A stretch of 64,000 nucleotides of DNA from Micromonospora profundi (GTDB lineage Bacteria > Actinomycetota > Actinomycetes > Mycobacteriales > Micromonosporaceae), in NCBI RefSeq assembly GCF_011927785.1, contig NZ_JAATJK010000001.1, positions 2,914,001 through 2,978,000 on the forward strand, read 5' to 3'. The first letter of the stretch is position 1; every line of letters starts with the position of its first letter. Positions 34,424 to 44,245 of the stretch are shown here, one piece after another. The notes under the pieces were generated by a model, which saw nothing but the letters and a program-made list of their open reading frames with translations, was not told the origin of the DNA and did no database searches. The translations under genes were made by a program, and so were the position numbers.

Positions 34424-37400
34424 TCAGCTCGTCGCGGGCTGCCCGTCCGGCTGCCGGCTCTCCAGCACGGCGTCGGAGGTTTCCGGCTGCTCCACCAGTT
34501 GCCGCCGCGCCAACCTGTGGAACAGCCCTTCGGGTTGATCCATCAACTCGTCGTAGGTGCCCCGCTGAACGATCCGGCCCGCGTCGAGGACCACTATGGT
34601 GTCCGCCGCACGGACCGTGGACAGCCGGTGGGCGATGACCAAGCGGGTCGCGGCCAGGGCGGCGGTGCTGCGGGTGACCACCTCCTGGGTACGGTTGTCC
34701 AGGGCGCTCGTGGCCTCGTCGAGGAAGATGATCCGGGGTCGGGGCGCCAGCGCCCGGGCGATGAGCACCCGCTGGCGCTGCCCGACCGACAGCGTCCCAC
34801 CGCCGAACGGCACCATCGTGCTCATCCCCATCGGCAGCGCCTCCAGGTCGTCGGCGAGGCCGGCCATCCGCGCCGCCTCCCAGACCAGGTCCAGCGGGAA
34901 GCTACCGGCGCCGCAGATGTTGTCGCGTACCGAGCCGGCGAAGAGCTGGCCGTCCTGCAGGACCACGCCACACTGCCGGCGGACCGCGTGGATGTCGAGT
35001 TCGGAGAGGTCCTGGCCGTCGTAGAGCACAGCGCCCTGCTGCTGGCGTTCGAAGCCGAGCAGCAGCCGCAGCAGTGTGGACTTTCCGCAGCCGCTCGGTC
35101 CGACGATGGCAACGAACTCGCCCGGGCGGACGTGCAGGTCGATGTCGACGAGCACCGGCGGCTCGTCCGGCTGGTAGGCGAACGTGAGCCGGCGCAGCGC
35201 CACCTCGCCGCGCAGCTCGCCCGGGTCCACCCGGTCCGGCCGCGCCTCGGGATCGGCGCGCAGGATCGCCCGCAGGCTGCCCAGCCGGGGCACCGCAGCG
35301 ATCACCTCAACCCCGCCCGAGACCAGGACGAGCAGCGCGCCGAGCAGCATGGCGAAGGCGACGTTGAGGATGAAGAAGTCGGCCGGCGCTACCCGGCCGG
35401 CGAGCGGCCCCATCAGCACGGCGAACAGGACCAGCTGACCGGCGACCGGCAGCACCGTGGCGAAGGCGACCAGGCCGGCCTGGCTCTGCCGGACCCGTTG
35501 CAGCGCCGCCCGGGCCGTGGCGGCCACCTCCGACCAGCGGGCGTGGGCGCGGGCTTCGGCGGACGCCAACTTGATCTTGATGATGCCGCCCAGCAACTGG
35601 TTGGTCATCGCCGCCGCCCGGTGCTCGGCCGGCAGCGCCGACCGCTGCTGACGGACGATCAGCACGGCGAACGCACCGAAGGTCAGCATTGTGACCGCGA
35701 CGATCCCCGCTCCCCACAGGCCGAGCACGGGCTCGACCACCAGGAGCATGCCGAGGACCACAAGCACTGTCGCGCCGGCCGAGACGAGCTGCGGCAGCAA
35801 CGCGCTCAGCGCCTCACCGACGAACGAGATCCCCAGCATCGAGTTGGCGATCTCACCGCTGCTGCGCCCTGTGAAGAACCGGGCCGGCAGCCGCATGAGC
35901 CGGTCCCAGATCGCCAACTGCGCGCCGGACTGCAACCGTCCGTCCAACCGCAGCAGCCGCAGGTTCTGCACCACGCCGACAAGCACCGCGACGACAGCGG
36001 CGCTGAGCATCAGGGCGAGGAACCCGAACAGGCCGTCCACCTCGCCCTTGCGGGCCAACTGGCCGAGCACCTCGCCGGTGGCCAACGGCACGCCGAGGCC
36101 CAACACTGCCACGCAGGCGGCGGCGAACAGCAGCCCCCGCACGTCGCGGGACGCACCGACGAGCCCGGCCCGCAGCAGGTGCCGCATCCGGGCGGTGGGC
36201 GGCAGCGGCGCCTGCACCTGGGTCGCCTCGGCGGCGTACGTCGCGGCCATCGTGGCGTCGACAGGGCGGTACGCCCGGGTGTCCGGGTCGACGTGGTGGT
36301 AGCGGCCCCGGCGGAACAGCAGCGGCACCGCGACGGCCCGCTCCGGGTCGTCGCCGACCCGCCACCCGACTAGCGGCCCCAGGTCGCGTCGCCACCACCG
36401 CTCCGGCAGCCGCACCTCGCGCAGGAACAGGCTGGACGCCCGGGACACCGCGTGCACCGCAGCGCGGTCGGACAGCGGCGCGCGGCTGCGGTCCGCCGGC
36501 TCGTTCACCGGCGCGCCCATCCCCTCGGTGACCACCCGGACCACAGCGGCCGCCCGCCCGTACCTGTCGAAGCCGGTCTCGATATCCGGAACCGGCACCG
36601 CCCCACCCGCACCGATCACACCTATCGACCGGCGGGCCGCCGCGGCGAGCACAGCGGCGTCGATCTGCCGCCGCCGCTCCACAGCGCTCAGCAGGGCCGC
36701 GTCGGCCTCCTCGATGCGGGACTCCACCATCCGCAGCAGCCGGGCCACGTGCTGGTCGACAGCCGTCCGGAGTTGACCACCGACCAGCAGGTCCCAGCTG
36801 CTGTGGCTCTCCACCGCGCACGGCGACTCGGCCACCACCCAGTCCCGCTCGGCGACCAGCAGCAGCTCCCGTTCCCCCGACATCTCCACCGGGCCACCGT
36901 CGTTGCGCCGCAGCTGCCCGCCCGCGCTGCGCAGCCACCAGGCGCCGCCGGTCGAGGTGAGGGCGCTGCCCTGCGCCAGCGACACGATCTCGCGCCCGCG
37001 CAGGGTGGACGCCTCCCGGGGCGCCTGCCCCCGGCGCAACGCATCCGCGATGGTGACCAGCACGAGGTCCACCGCTGCGACAAGCTCCGTCGCGGCCGTC
37101 CGCGCTCGCGACGGCGGCCCCTCGTCCACCGGACGATCGAGCCGGACGTGTCGCTCCAGCAGGGACAGGTGCCGCCGGGGCAGCCCGCGCAGCTCCGTGC
37201 CGGGCAGCGGCACCAGGATCAACTGCCACGCGCCGATCGCCGTGGACGTCGGCACCAGGCCACCCTCGGGCAGCCGGGCCACATGGTGGCGGCGCGACGG
37301 GCTCATCCCGGCCCGGCGCACCGCGAACAGGTCGGCCTCGCCGCCGGTCACCAACCATCCCGCCACCGGGCCGTCCAGGCGACACACCTGGCGTACGCCG

Positions 37401-37456
37401 TCGCCGCAGAAGCCGATCAGGCCGCCGGCCGGGGGATCTTCCACCGCGTCGGTCAT
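34424..37456 (-). CDS. NHLM-type ABC transporter, permease/ATP-binding, no peptidase
   Basis: This 1010-residue protein has a long N-terminal region of NHLM-system type (about 1-420). Five or six membrane helices follow (about 430-720). The C-terminal ATPase shows Walker A (GPSGCGKST), signature LSVGQRQR and Walker B (RIIFLDEATSALD). It lacks the C39 peptidase Cys motif of its neighbour. In NHLP-linked clusters this second ABC protein accompanies the peptidase-transporter and HlyD-like subunit. GAGGAGAC precedes the ATG. It is the last gene of the export and azole operon. Confidence 0.87.
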   Translation of the reverse strand: MTDAVEDPPAGGLIGFCGDGVRQVCRLDGPVAGWLVTGGEADLFAVRRAGMSPSRRHHVARLPEGGLVPTSTAIGAWQLILVPLPGTELRGLPRRHLSLLERHVRLDRPVDEGPPSRARTAATELVAAVDLVLVTIADALRRGQAPREASTLRGREIVSLAQGSALTSTGGAWWLRSAGGQLRRNDGGPVEMSGERELLLVAERDWVVAESPCAVESHSSWDLLVGGQLRTAVDQHVARLLRMVESRIEEADAALLSAVERRRQIDAAVLAAAARRSIGVIGAGGAVPVPDIETGFDRYGRAAAVVRVVTEGMGAPVNEPADRSRAPLSDRAAVHAVSRASSLFLREVRLPERWWRRDLGPLVGWRVGDDPERAVAVPLLFRRGRYHHVDPDTRAYRPVDATMAATYAAEATQVQAPLPPTARMRHLLRAGLVGASRDVRGLLFAAACVAVLGLGVPLATGEVLGQLARKGEVDGLFGFLALMLSAAVVAVLVGVVQNLRLLRLDGRLQSGAQLAIWDRLMRLPARFFTGRSSGEIANSMLGISFVGEALSALLPQLVSAGATVLVVLGMLLVVEPVLGLWGAGIVAVTMLTFGAFAVLIVRQQRSALPAEHRAAAMTNQLLGGIIKIKLASAEARAHARWSEVAATARAALQRVRQSQAGLVAFATVLPVAGQLVLFAVLMGPLAGRVAPADFFILNVAFAMLLGALLVLVSGGVEVIAAVPRLGSLRAILRADPEARPDRVDPGELRGEVALRRLTFAYQPDEPPVLVDIDLHVRPGEFVAIVGPSGCGKSTLLRLLLGFERQQQGAVLYDGQDLSELDIHAVRRQCGVVLQDGQLFAGSVRDNICGAGSFPLDLVWEAARMAGLADDLEALPMGMSTMVPFGGGTLSVGQRQRVLIARALAPRPRIIFLDEATSALDNRTQEVVTRSTAALAATRLVIAHRLSTVRAADTIVVLDAGRIVQRGTYDELMDQPEGLFHRLARRQLVEQPETSDAVLESRQPDGQPATS

Positions 37457-37481
37457 CAGCGTCTCCTCGGATCGTCGTGGG

Positions 37482-39665
37482 TCAGTGGTCCCGGACCAGG
37501 CGCGCGTACGCCCCGTCCCGGGCGACCAGTTGCTCGTGGGTGCCGCGCTCCACCTCCCGACCGCCGTCCAGCACGACGATCAGGTCGCAGTCGCGGACCG
37601 TGGACAGGCGGTGGGCCACGATGAGGCAGGTCGCCCCCCGACGGCGCAGGTGCATGTCGATCCGGCGTTCGGTCTCGGCGTCCAGCGCGCTTGTGGCCTC
37701 GTCGAGCACCAGCACCCGAGGGTTGCGGACGAGCGCGCGGGCGATTTCCAGCCGCTGCCGCTGCCCACCGGAGAAGTTGCGGGCGTTCTCCCGTACCGGG
37801 CTGGCCAGGCCGCCCGGGCGGGCCGCCACCTCGTCGTACAGACACGCGTCGGTGAGCGCGGTGACGACGTCCTCGTCCGCGACCGTCAGGTCCCACATCG
37901 TGACGTTGTCCCGGACCGTCCCCTCGAACAGCCGCAGGTCCTGGTCCACGATGGCGACGGTGGCCGCCCACAGGCCGTCGTCGGTCCCTGTCCGTTCGAC
38001 GCCGTCGACAGTGACCCGGCCGGTCCACGGGCGGTAGAGCCCGGCGACCAGTCGACCCACAGTCGACTTGCCACTGCCCGAGCGCCCGACGAGCGCCACC
38101 CGGGCACCCGGCGGGAGGTCAAGGCTGAAGTTCTCCAGCAGTGGACGGCCCAGCGGGTTGTAGCCGAAGGTGACCTCCTCGATGCGCAGGTGCCCCTCCA
38201 TGGGCGCCAACGGTCCGGCAGGTCGGTCCTCGGCCGACGGCAGCGGATACTGCTCGACGTCACGCAGCCGGTTGAGGTCGGCGCTCATGTCCTGAAGGCG
38301 CGAGCCCAGCGCTGTCAGGTTGCCCAACGGTCGGTTCATCGCGATGGCCAGGCTCTGCATGCCGACCAGCACGCCGACGCTCATCGCCTCCGCCGCCACC
38401 TGCCGGCTGCCGAGCCCCAGCAGCACCGCGGCGGTCCCCGAGGCGAGGAACGCCGGCAGGACGGAGAGCACCGCCGTGGGCACCCCCAACCGCTGCTGGC
38501 GGCTGGCGACCGTGGCATGGCGGGCCGCGAACCGGGCCACGGCGCGTTCCTCCTCGCCGCCCGCCTTCACCGTCTCGATCATCTGGACAGTGGTGTAGAC
38601 GGTCGTCACCAGCTTGCTGCGGTCCGCCTGGAGCCCGGCGACGGCGATCGAGCGGGTCGAGGCGACATAGCGCAGCACGCTGACGTTCAGACCAGCGAGG
38701 ACCACGGCGCACAGTCCCAGCAGCAGGTCGTACTGGCAGAGCAGCACCCCGTACGCCAGCACCAGCCCGGTGTCGACAACGGTGGTGGCCGCACGGCGGG
38801 TGAGCACCTCGGCGACCACCTCGTTGCCACGGACCCGCTGGCTGAGGTCGGCGGCCTGCCGCTGGTCGAAGAAGGTCGGCGGCAGCCGCAGCAGATGTCG
38901 GAAGAACCGCGCGGCACTGCTCAGGGCGAGCGCCGTCTCCGCGCGTACGGTCAGGCGCTGCTGGAGCAGGCTGGCCAGGAAGGTCAGCACTGTGGCGACA
39001 GCGACCGCCGCCACCAGACCGGCGAGGGCGGCCCGATCCTCCTGCAACAGCACACGGTCGACGAACACCTGGGCCATCACCGGGATGGTCAGACCGACCA
39101 CGGCGATCAGCAGCCCGAGCAGCAGCATCTGCGCGATGGCCGAACCCGGACCGCGCCACCGCTGCGCCAGCGCCCGGAGCAGCCGGTAACGGGTGCCGCC
39201 CGACCGGAACTCCGGACCGGGCTGCATGGTGAGGACGATGCCGGTGAACGCGCCGTCGAACTCCTCCCAGCTCACCGCGCGGGGACCGGTGGCCGGGTCG
39301 TTGATGTGGACCTTCCGGCCGAGCCCTTCCAGCACCACGAAGTGCTCGAAGCGCCAGAACAGCACCGCCGGCAGCGCCACGGTGGCCAGGCCGCCCAGGT
39401 CCATCTGGAAACCCTTTGCCACCATCCCGTACCGGCGGGCGCCCTTGAGGACCGTCGCCGCTGTGGAGCCGTCCCGGCTCACTCCGCACACCCGGCGCAG
39501 CTCCTCCAGGGGCACGTGGCGACCGTGGTGGGCGAGCAGGATCCCGAGCGCGGCGGCGCCGCACTCCACCGCCTCCATCTGGATGACTGTGGGTGTGCGG
39601 ACCCGTCGACGCCGGATCCTGGGCAGCTCCGGTGTGCCGGCGGCGGCGATCGTCGGCGCGCTCAT
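37482..39665 (-). CDS. NHLM-type C39 peptidase/permease/ATP-binding ABC transporter
   Basis: This 727-residue protein has an N-terminal C39 peptidase (about 25-150). Gln29 and Cys35 lie in QMEAVECG, His108 in FEHFVVL and Asp123 in HINDPATG; together they form the expected catalytic set that cuts leaders at double-Gly-like sites. The exporter permease (about 185-460) and ATPase (GRSGSGKST; FSGGQRQR; VLVLDEATSALD) follow. It should process and export both precursors, whose leaders end in AGG or AG. The ATG at 39665 overlaps the HlyD-like stop (ATGA). Confidence 0.92.
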   Translation of the reverse strand: MSAPTIAAAGTPELPRIRRRRVRTPTVIQMEAVECGAAALGILLAHHGRHVPLEELRRVCGVSRDGSTAATVLKGARRYGMVAKGFQMDLGGLATVALPAVLFWRFEHFVVLEGLGRKVHINDPATGPRAVSWEEFDGAFTGIVLTMQPGPEFRSGGTRYRLLRALAQRWRGPGSAIAQMLLLGLLIAVVGLTIPVMAQVFVDRVLLQEDRAALAGLVAAVAVATVLTFLASLLQQRLTVRAETALALSSAARFFRHLLRLPPTFFDQRQAADLSQRVRGNEVVAEVLTRRAATTVVDTGLVLAYGVLLCQYDLLLGLCAVVLAGLNVSVLRYVASTRSIAVAGLQADRSKLVTTVYTTVQMIETVKAGGEEERAVARFAARHATVASRQQRLGVPTAVLSVLPAFLASGTAAVLLGLGSRQVAAEAMSVGVLVGMQSLAIAMNRPLGNLTALGSRLQDMSADLNRLRDVEQYPLPSAEDRPAGPLAPMEGHLRIEEVTFGYNPLGRPLLENFSLDLPPGARVALVGRSGSGKSTVGRLVAGLYRPWTGRVTVDGVERTGTDDGLWAATVAIVDQDLRLFEGTVRDNVTMWDLTVADEDVVTALTDACLYDEVAARPGGLASPVRENARNFSGGQRQRLEIARALVRNPRVLVLDEATSALDAETERRIDMHLRRRGATCLIVAHRLSTVRDCDLIVVLDGGREVERGTHEQLVARDGAYARLVRDH

Positions 39666-40471
39666 CGCCGCAGCAACCAGTCGATGGGGTGCTCCTGGTC
39701 CACCGTGAACCAGGCGGTGACCTCGCTTGCCGAATTGAGCTGGAACGGCGGCGGGGACTTGGTCCAACGCAGTCCGCCCAGGGCTGCCGGGTCGGGTTCC
39801 AGGGCGACAGTCACCCGCACCACGCTGCCGTCGGCCAGCAGCCGCCGGACGTCCGGCCCGGTGCCCAGGAAGGCGCGCAGCGAAGCCTCCGTCTCCGGGA
39901 ACGCGCCGACAGTGATGACCTGGCCGGCCAGGGTGCCGAACACGTTGCGCGGCGCCGCAGCGGCGGCCACCTCGACGGGTACGCCGGGTTGCAGCAGCGG
40001 CGCGGCCACGGCGGGGGCGTAGACGACGGCCTGCAACGCGTCCCCGGCGGTGTCGAGGCGTTCCAGGTCGGCCAGGTGCGTACCCGGGGTGACGATCTCG
40101 CCCTCGGAGACCAGCCAGGCAACGACGTACGCGTCACCCGGCGCGTTCTCCACACGCACCTTGCCGTCCATGGTGCGCAGGCTGTAGAGGGGCGTGCCCT
40201 TTGCCACCCGCTGGTGCGGTGACGCCCACACCTTCGTGACCTGACCGCTGTCGAGCGCGTCGAGTGCGGAGATCCCGTTGGAGTGGATCAGCACGCCGGC
40301 CGCCTCGACGGTCCGCGGGACGACAGTGCGCACCGACCAGACGCCCGCGGCGACGACGACTATGACAAGCGCTGTGGTGGCCAGCCAGTTCGGCACCGTG
40401 GTCAGCCGCACCGCCCGGTCCAGTTGCTCGGGCGCCTCCAACTGGCGCAGCGCCTGCCGCCGGAACTTCAT
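39662..40471 (-). CDS. HlyD-like NHLM secretion accessory protein
   Basis: This 269-residue protein has one N-terminal membrane helix (about 29-50) after a positively charged cytoplasmic tail (KFRRQALRQL). A beta-rich periplasm-side-type domain follows, related to membrane-fusion/HlyD proteins. Such a subunit accompanies NHLM exporters and may couple the transporter to the outer face. Both ends overlap neighbours: the start with the SagB stop and the stop with the peptidase-transporter start (ATGA each). Confidence 0.8.
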   Translation of the reverse strand: MKFRRQALRQLEAPEQLDRAVRLTTVPNWLATTALVIVVVAAGVWSVRTVVPRTVEAAGVLIHSNGISALDALDSGQVTKVWASPHQRVAKGTPLYSLRTMDGKVRVENAPGDAYVVAWLVSEGEIVTPGTHLADLERLDTAGDALQAVVYAPAVAAPLLQPGVPVEVAAAAAPRNVFGTLAGQVITVGAFPETEASLRAFLGTGPDVRRLLADGSVVRVTVALEPDPAALGGLRWTKSPPPFQLNSASEVTAWFTVDQEHPIDWLLRR

Positions 40472-41922
40472 GGCCGGTCCCCCGCTGCGGCGGCGCATCG
40501 CGAACCGAGCAGGAAGTCGGCCACGCTCGGCTCGACCAGAGGGTCGAGCCCGGACAACTCGGCGAACGCCTGGGAGTCCCCGGCGCCGAGGGCGCACGGC
40601 GCCAGGCCCATGGCTGTGGCGACGAGATACATCTGCTGGGTCAGCACACCAGCGTCCTTGAGAATCATGGCGTAGCTCATCCCTTCGTACTTCCACATGA
40701 GCCGCTGGACCCGGGCGGTGACCACCAGGACGATCTGCGGCGGACGGGGCATGGCGCCGGCCGCCCGGGCGTACGCCAGCAGCCGGTCGGCGGCAGCCGC
40801 CCAGGCCGCGACCGGCTCCAGCCGGTGCCCTACCGCGTCGTAGTGGTAGAGCCCCGGGTCGAGCCCGGCGCAGCGGGCGACCAGCGGATAGATCTCCAGC
40901 TCGTAGACCCCGCCGCCGCCCGGGTAGGGGCGGTGGCCGATCTCCTGCCCGCCGGCCTCCCCGACGGCAGTGGTGTGCTGCGACCGGTACAGGAACTCCG
41001 CCAGCCGGTCCAGGGGCAGCGGCGCCGCGTCGTCGTGGTCGCGCACTGTGCGCCGGTCCGCGACGACCTGACTGAACGCGGGGTCCTCCTTGGCGATCGT
41101 CGCCAGGTCCGGCAGCGGCAGCTCGACCGCCCGACCTCCGTCGTACGCGCGGCGCAGCGGTTGCGGGGCGAAACGTCCCCGCATCCGGTAGGTGCCGCCC
41201 ACCGGCAGCGCGTGCCGGCCGGCCCGGGAGCGGTGGTGCAGCCGCAACTCCTCCGGCGACCAGTAGGCAAGTGGCGCGTCGTCGCGTTCCGCCTCGAACT
41301 CGGCGGCGGTGACCAGGATCCGGGCGGTGGCCAACTCGTCGAGCACCCGGCCGGCGGCCTCCGGCGACACGCCGAGCGTGCGGGCCACAGTGTCGGGTCC
41401 GACACCGGGCACGGCGGCGGCAAGCACCGCGCCGACGGCGGCGTCGGCGCAGCCGACGGTGAGGCTGCTCAGCGGTGACGAGGCCACCAGCATGCCCCGT
41501 TCGTGCTGGAGGGTGGCGAAGCGGGAGAGCCGGTATCGGACCCCCGGGGTGTGCGGGCGGCTGTCCGGCAGGCTGCCCCGGCCCAGGCCGGTGGGCACCA
41601 GGTCGAGCAGCGGCCGGTCGTCGGCCTGGACGCGACGCTCCAGCCACGAGTGGGCGAGCAGCCGACGCAGCAGCAACTGCGCCGGCAGCACGCGGTTCTC
41701 CCCCTCCAGCCCGCTGATCAGTCGACCGACCTCGACGTCGCTCACCCAGTCGGCGGCGAGCCGCAGCAGCAGCGCCCGCCGGCCGATGCCGGGCCGCTCC
41801 AGGGTGAGCTGGAAGCGGGTCTGCCGCAGGGTCAGCGAGCCGTCCTCGCCGAGCCGCAGTTCCGCGTCGCGGCGCAGCCGGTACGCGTCCTGGATCGGCG
41901 GACCGCCGACGGAGCCGTTCAC
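40468..41922 (-). CDS. SagB-family FMN azoline dehydrogenase
   Basis: This 484-residue protein has an N-terminal region of about 250 residues of SagB/ThcOx style. A nitroreductase-fold domain follows, with RRTVRDH, RPYPGGGGVYELEIY and KYEGMSYAMILKDAGVLTQQ, motifs that hold FMN and the active site in SagB/McbC enzymes. They oxidise azolines to thiazoles or oxazoles. The GTG start at 41922 overlaps a 13-codon mini-ORF stop as GTGA. A clear ribosome site is lacking at the start itself, so coupling is plausible. Presence with the fused cyclodehydratase implies mature azoles in the product. Confidence 0.87.
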   Translation of the reverse strand: MNGSVGGPPIQDAYRLRRDAELRLGEDGSLTLRQTRFQLTLERPGIGRRALLLRLAADWVSDVEVGRLISGLEGENRVLPAQLLLRRLLAHSWLERRVQADDRPLLDLVPTGLGRGSLPDSRPHTPGVRYRLSRFATLQHERGMLVASSPLSSLTVGCADAAVGAVLAAAVPGVGPDTVARTLGVSPEAAGRVLDELATARILVTAAEFEAERDDAPLAYWSPEELRLHHRSRAGRHALPVGGTYRMRGRFAPQPLRRAYDGGRAVELPLPDLATIAKEDPAFSQVVADRRTVRDHDDAAPLPLDRLAEFLYRSQHTTAVGEAGGQEIGHRPYPGGGGVYELEIYPLVARCAGLDPGLYHYDAVGHRLEPVAAWAAAADRLLAYARAAGAMPRPPQIVLVVTARVQRLMWKYEGMSYAMILKDAGVLTQQMYLVATAMGLAPCALGAGDSQAFAELSGLDPLVEPSVADFLLGSRCAAAAGDRP

Positions 41923-41960
41923 GACTGTCGCCGACCGACCGGGTCCACCACGGTGGTCAT
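41919..41960 (-). CDS. Thirteen-codon mini-ORF coupled to sagB
   Basis: ATG at 41960 opens MTTVVDPVGRRQS and stops at TGA overlapping the sagB GTG (GTGA). GAGAGG lies about seven bases before the ATG. It may drive translational coupling because sagB has no good ribosome site of its own. It may equally be chance. Confidence 0.3.
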   Translation of the reverse strand: MTTVVDPVGRRQS

Positions 41961-41974
41961 CTGCGCACCTCTCG

Positions 41975-44245
41975 CTAGAAGAAGACGTTCAGCGGGTTTG
42001 CCGACGTCTCGTCGGCGGCCAGCGGACTCCGGCCGAGGCGGGCCGGCGCGTCCCACAGCCGACCCGGACCGAGCCGACGCCAGAAGTGCCGCAGGCCGGG
42101 CACGACGACCTTCACCACCGCCAGGTCGACATCGGGGCGGGACTGGTCGACGACGATCACCTCCAGGCCGGCGCGCTCGGCGCGACGTACGCACTCCCGC
42201 ACGTCGTCCCCGACGTCGCCGGTGGTGAGCGTCGGATGGTCCGCGGCGGTGCGCGGCGGCCGGTTCGGGTCGGGAGACAGCCACTGCTGGTCGGCCACCC
42301 GCACGGCGCCGAACCAGCGCTCGGTGTCCAGATCGTCGACGCCGTACCGGTTGCGCGCGGAGGTCGGCCCGGAGACGGCGGGCAGGAACTGGTTCACCTC
42401 GGTGAGCGCCCTGGTCAACGCCACCCGCGCGTCAAGGTGCGCGCCGAAGCCCACCAGGACGTCCTCCGGCCCACCGTCGGTACGCCGGGACACCGCGGCG
42501 AACGCGGGTACGCCGAGGTCGGCGGTCAGGTCCAGGGCCCACAGCTCGCGGCCCAGGGCGGTGGCGTGGTGGTCGACGCAGGCGGCGGTCCACGGATCGC
42601 CGAACGAGGCGAGGTCCACCCCCGGCATGCGCGAGCGGTGGTACCACCACAGGGCCACGCTGTCGCGTTCGACGAGTTCGCAGAAGCCCTGCACGATCGC
42701 CTCGGACAGGGTTCCGCCGGCCGCGCAGCCGTTCGAGTCGGCCGAGCACACCCCGAGGCCGGTCAGCTCCGGATGCCCGTACCAGCAGTACGCGGCGGGC
42801 AGTTCGCGCGGCACCTGCCGGGACAGTGACCAGCCAGTTGTCCAGTCCAGTTCCACGTCGTCCGGCAGCGGGCGGGGAACGCGGTGCAGGTGCCCCAGGT
42901 CGCGGTTGAGCCGGTCCCGGTCGGCGTACTGGCGCTCGGAGAACAGCAGCAACTCCCGCAGGTGCACGGCGCGGTCCGGACCGAGTTGCCGGTACGTGGC
43001 CCGGTGCACCGGGCGGTCGCCGCGCCACACCCCGCAGTAGCGCTCCACTGCCTCCCCGATGGCGCTCATCCGGGCCTGCAGGTCGGTCCGGCCCTTGCCG
43101 CCGCTCTGCCCGCGCAGGTTGCGGCGCAGAGCGGCGAGCTGGCGGGGTTGGGCGAAGTTGTGCCCGGCCGAGTAGGTGTGCGTGACGCCGTTGTCGGTCG
43201 CCTCCAGGGAGGTCAGCCGGCTCACCACGCCCAGGTACCGGCTGACGTGGTGGGCGAGCGCGGCGTACGTCTCGGCGGGTTCCCGGGTGCGGGATTCCCC
43301 GGCGCGGCTGGGTTGGGCGCCGCTGGGTGGCAGATCTATGCGTGGCTCGGCCTTGCCGACGAGGTCCGGGTCGCCGCAGGCGGGGCACTGTGGCTGGCGT
43401 ACCAGTTGGTGGCTCTCGGTGCTCAGGTCCCGGGTGTCCAGGGCGACCATGCGGCCGGTGAGGCGGGGCGAGCTTCCCCGCACGGCCAGCACGGCGAGTT
43501 CGGCGGCGAGCAGCCCGGCGGCCATTGTGGCCAGGCCGGGCAGGACCGCCCGGCCGGGCTGCGGCAGCGCACCGGCCAGGTCCTGCCCGCCGAGGTACGC
43601 GTTCACCTGCTCGTTTTCCTGCCAGCGTTGCCGCAGGCAGGCCCAGCAGCCGGTGCGGCCGGGCACCAGGTGCGGGCCGAGGAAAACGACGTTGCCGTGC
43701 GGCCGGGCGAGGGTCCACGGGCGGCCGGCGGCCAGGTACCTGTCGTTGATCGGGGCAAGCCGGGGGTCGAGCATTGACGACGGCAGCACCAGCAGCTGGG
43801 CGGCGCCCGGGTCGCTGTCGTCCGGCCCGACCACCGTCACGGCGAGCCCGAGTGCGCGCAGCGCGTCGGCGGTCTCGGCCGCCCGGGGTGCCCCGAGGTC
43901 GACGATTGTCACCGGCCCTCCGGCCATCCACCGCCGCCCGGCCTCGGGCGCAACACCCCGGGCGTCCCAGCCGGCGGCCTCGGCCGGCGAGGTGTGCGCG
44001 GGACCGGACACCAGCAGGCCGTGGTCGCGCAGCCGGGCGAGGGCTGCCGCGACGGCGGCGACCGGATGGCGGGTGGCCAGTCGGGCCAGCACGTCGGCAA
44101 GAGGCGCGGCGCCGTCGAGCTGGTCGGCCAGGTCGGCGGCGACCGGGTCGTCGACGAGCAGGCTGCGGGTCTCCCCCAGCACCACGAGCGGCCCGTCGGG
44201 CAGCCGCACCGGCACGTAGTCCGATCGGAAGCGCGGACGCCACAT
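41975..44245 (-). CDS. Fused E1-like / YcaO azoline cyclodehydratase
   Basis: This 756-residue protein joins an E1-like/leader-binding half (about 1-320) to a YcaO half. The first half has a structural zinc site of two CxxC pairs (Cys200/203 in GCWACLRQR and Cys287/290 in CPACGDP). The second shows MSAIGEAVERYCG and SEAIVQGFCELVERD. Fused enzymes of this kind recognise leader peptides and convert Cys/Ser/Thr to azolines using ATP. The C-terminus reads ANPLNVFF and lacks the Pro-rich PxPxP end of many family members. The start at 44245 follows GGGAGGAACC. It is first in the azole and export operon. Confidence 0.88.
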   Translation of the reverse strand: MWRPRFRSDYVPVRLPDGPLVVLGETRSLLVDDPVAADLADQLDGAAPLADVLARLATRHPVAAVAAALARLRDHGLLVSGPAHTSPAEAAGWDARGVAPEAGRRWMAGGPVTIVDLGAPRAAETADALRALGLAVTVVGPDDSDPGAAQLLVLPSSMLDPRLAPINDRYLAAGRPWTLARPHGNVVFLGPHLVPGRTGCWACLRQRWQENEQVNAYLGGQDLAGALPQPGRAVLPGLATMAAGLLAAELAVLAVRGSSPRLTGRMVALDTRDLSTESHQLVRQPQCPACGDPDLVGKAEPRIDLPPSGAQPSRAGESRTREPAETYAALAHHVSRYLGVVSRLTSLEATDNGVTHTYSAGHNFAQPRQLAALRRNLRGQSGGKGRTDLQARMSAIGEAVERYCGVWRGDRPVHRATYRQLGPDRAVHLRELLLFSERQYADRDRLNRDLGHLHRVPRPLPDDVELDWTTGWSLSRQVPRELPAAYCWYGHPELTGLGVCSADSNGCAAGGTLSEAIVQGFCELVERDSVALWWYHRSRMPGVDLASFGDPWTAACVDHHATALGRELWALDLTADLGVPAFAAVSRRTDGGPEDVLVGFGAHLDARVALTRALTEVNQFLPAVSGPTSARNRYGVDDLDTERWFGAVRVADQQWLSPDPNRPPRTAADHPTLTTGDVGDDVRECVRRAERAGLEVIVVDQSRPDVDLAVVKVVVPGLRHFWRRLGPGRLWDAPARLGRSPLAADETSANPLNVFF

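Noticed and set aside
36903..40022. A 1039-codon open frame on the plus strand opposite the transporter genes
   Set aside because: It is antisense to two clearly coding ABC genes, its composition is Arg/Gln/Pro-rich and shows no domain. High-GC sequence produces such frames opposite real genes.
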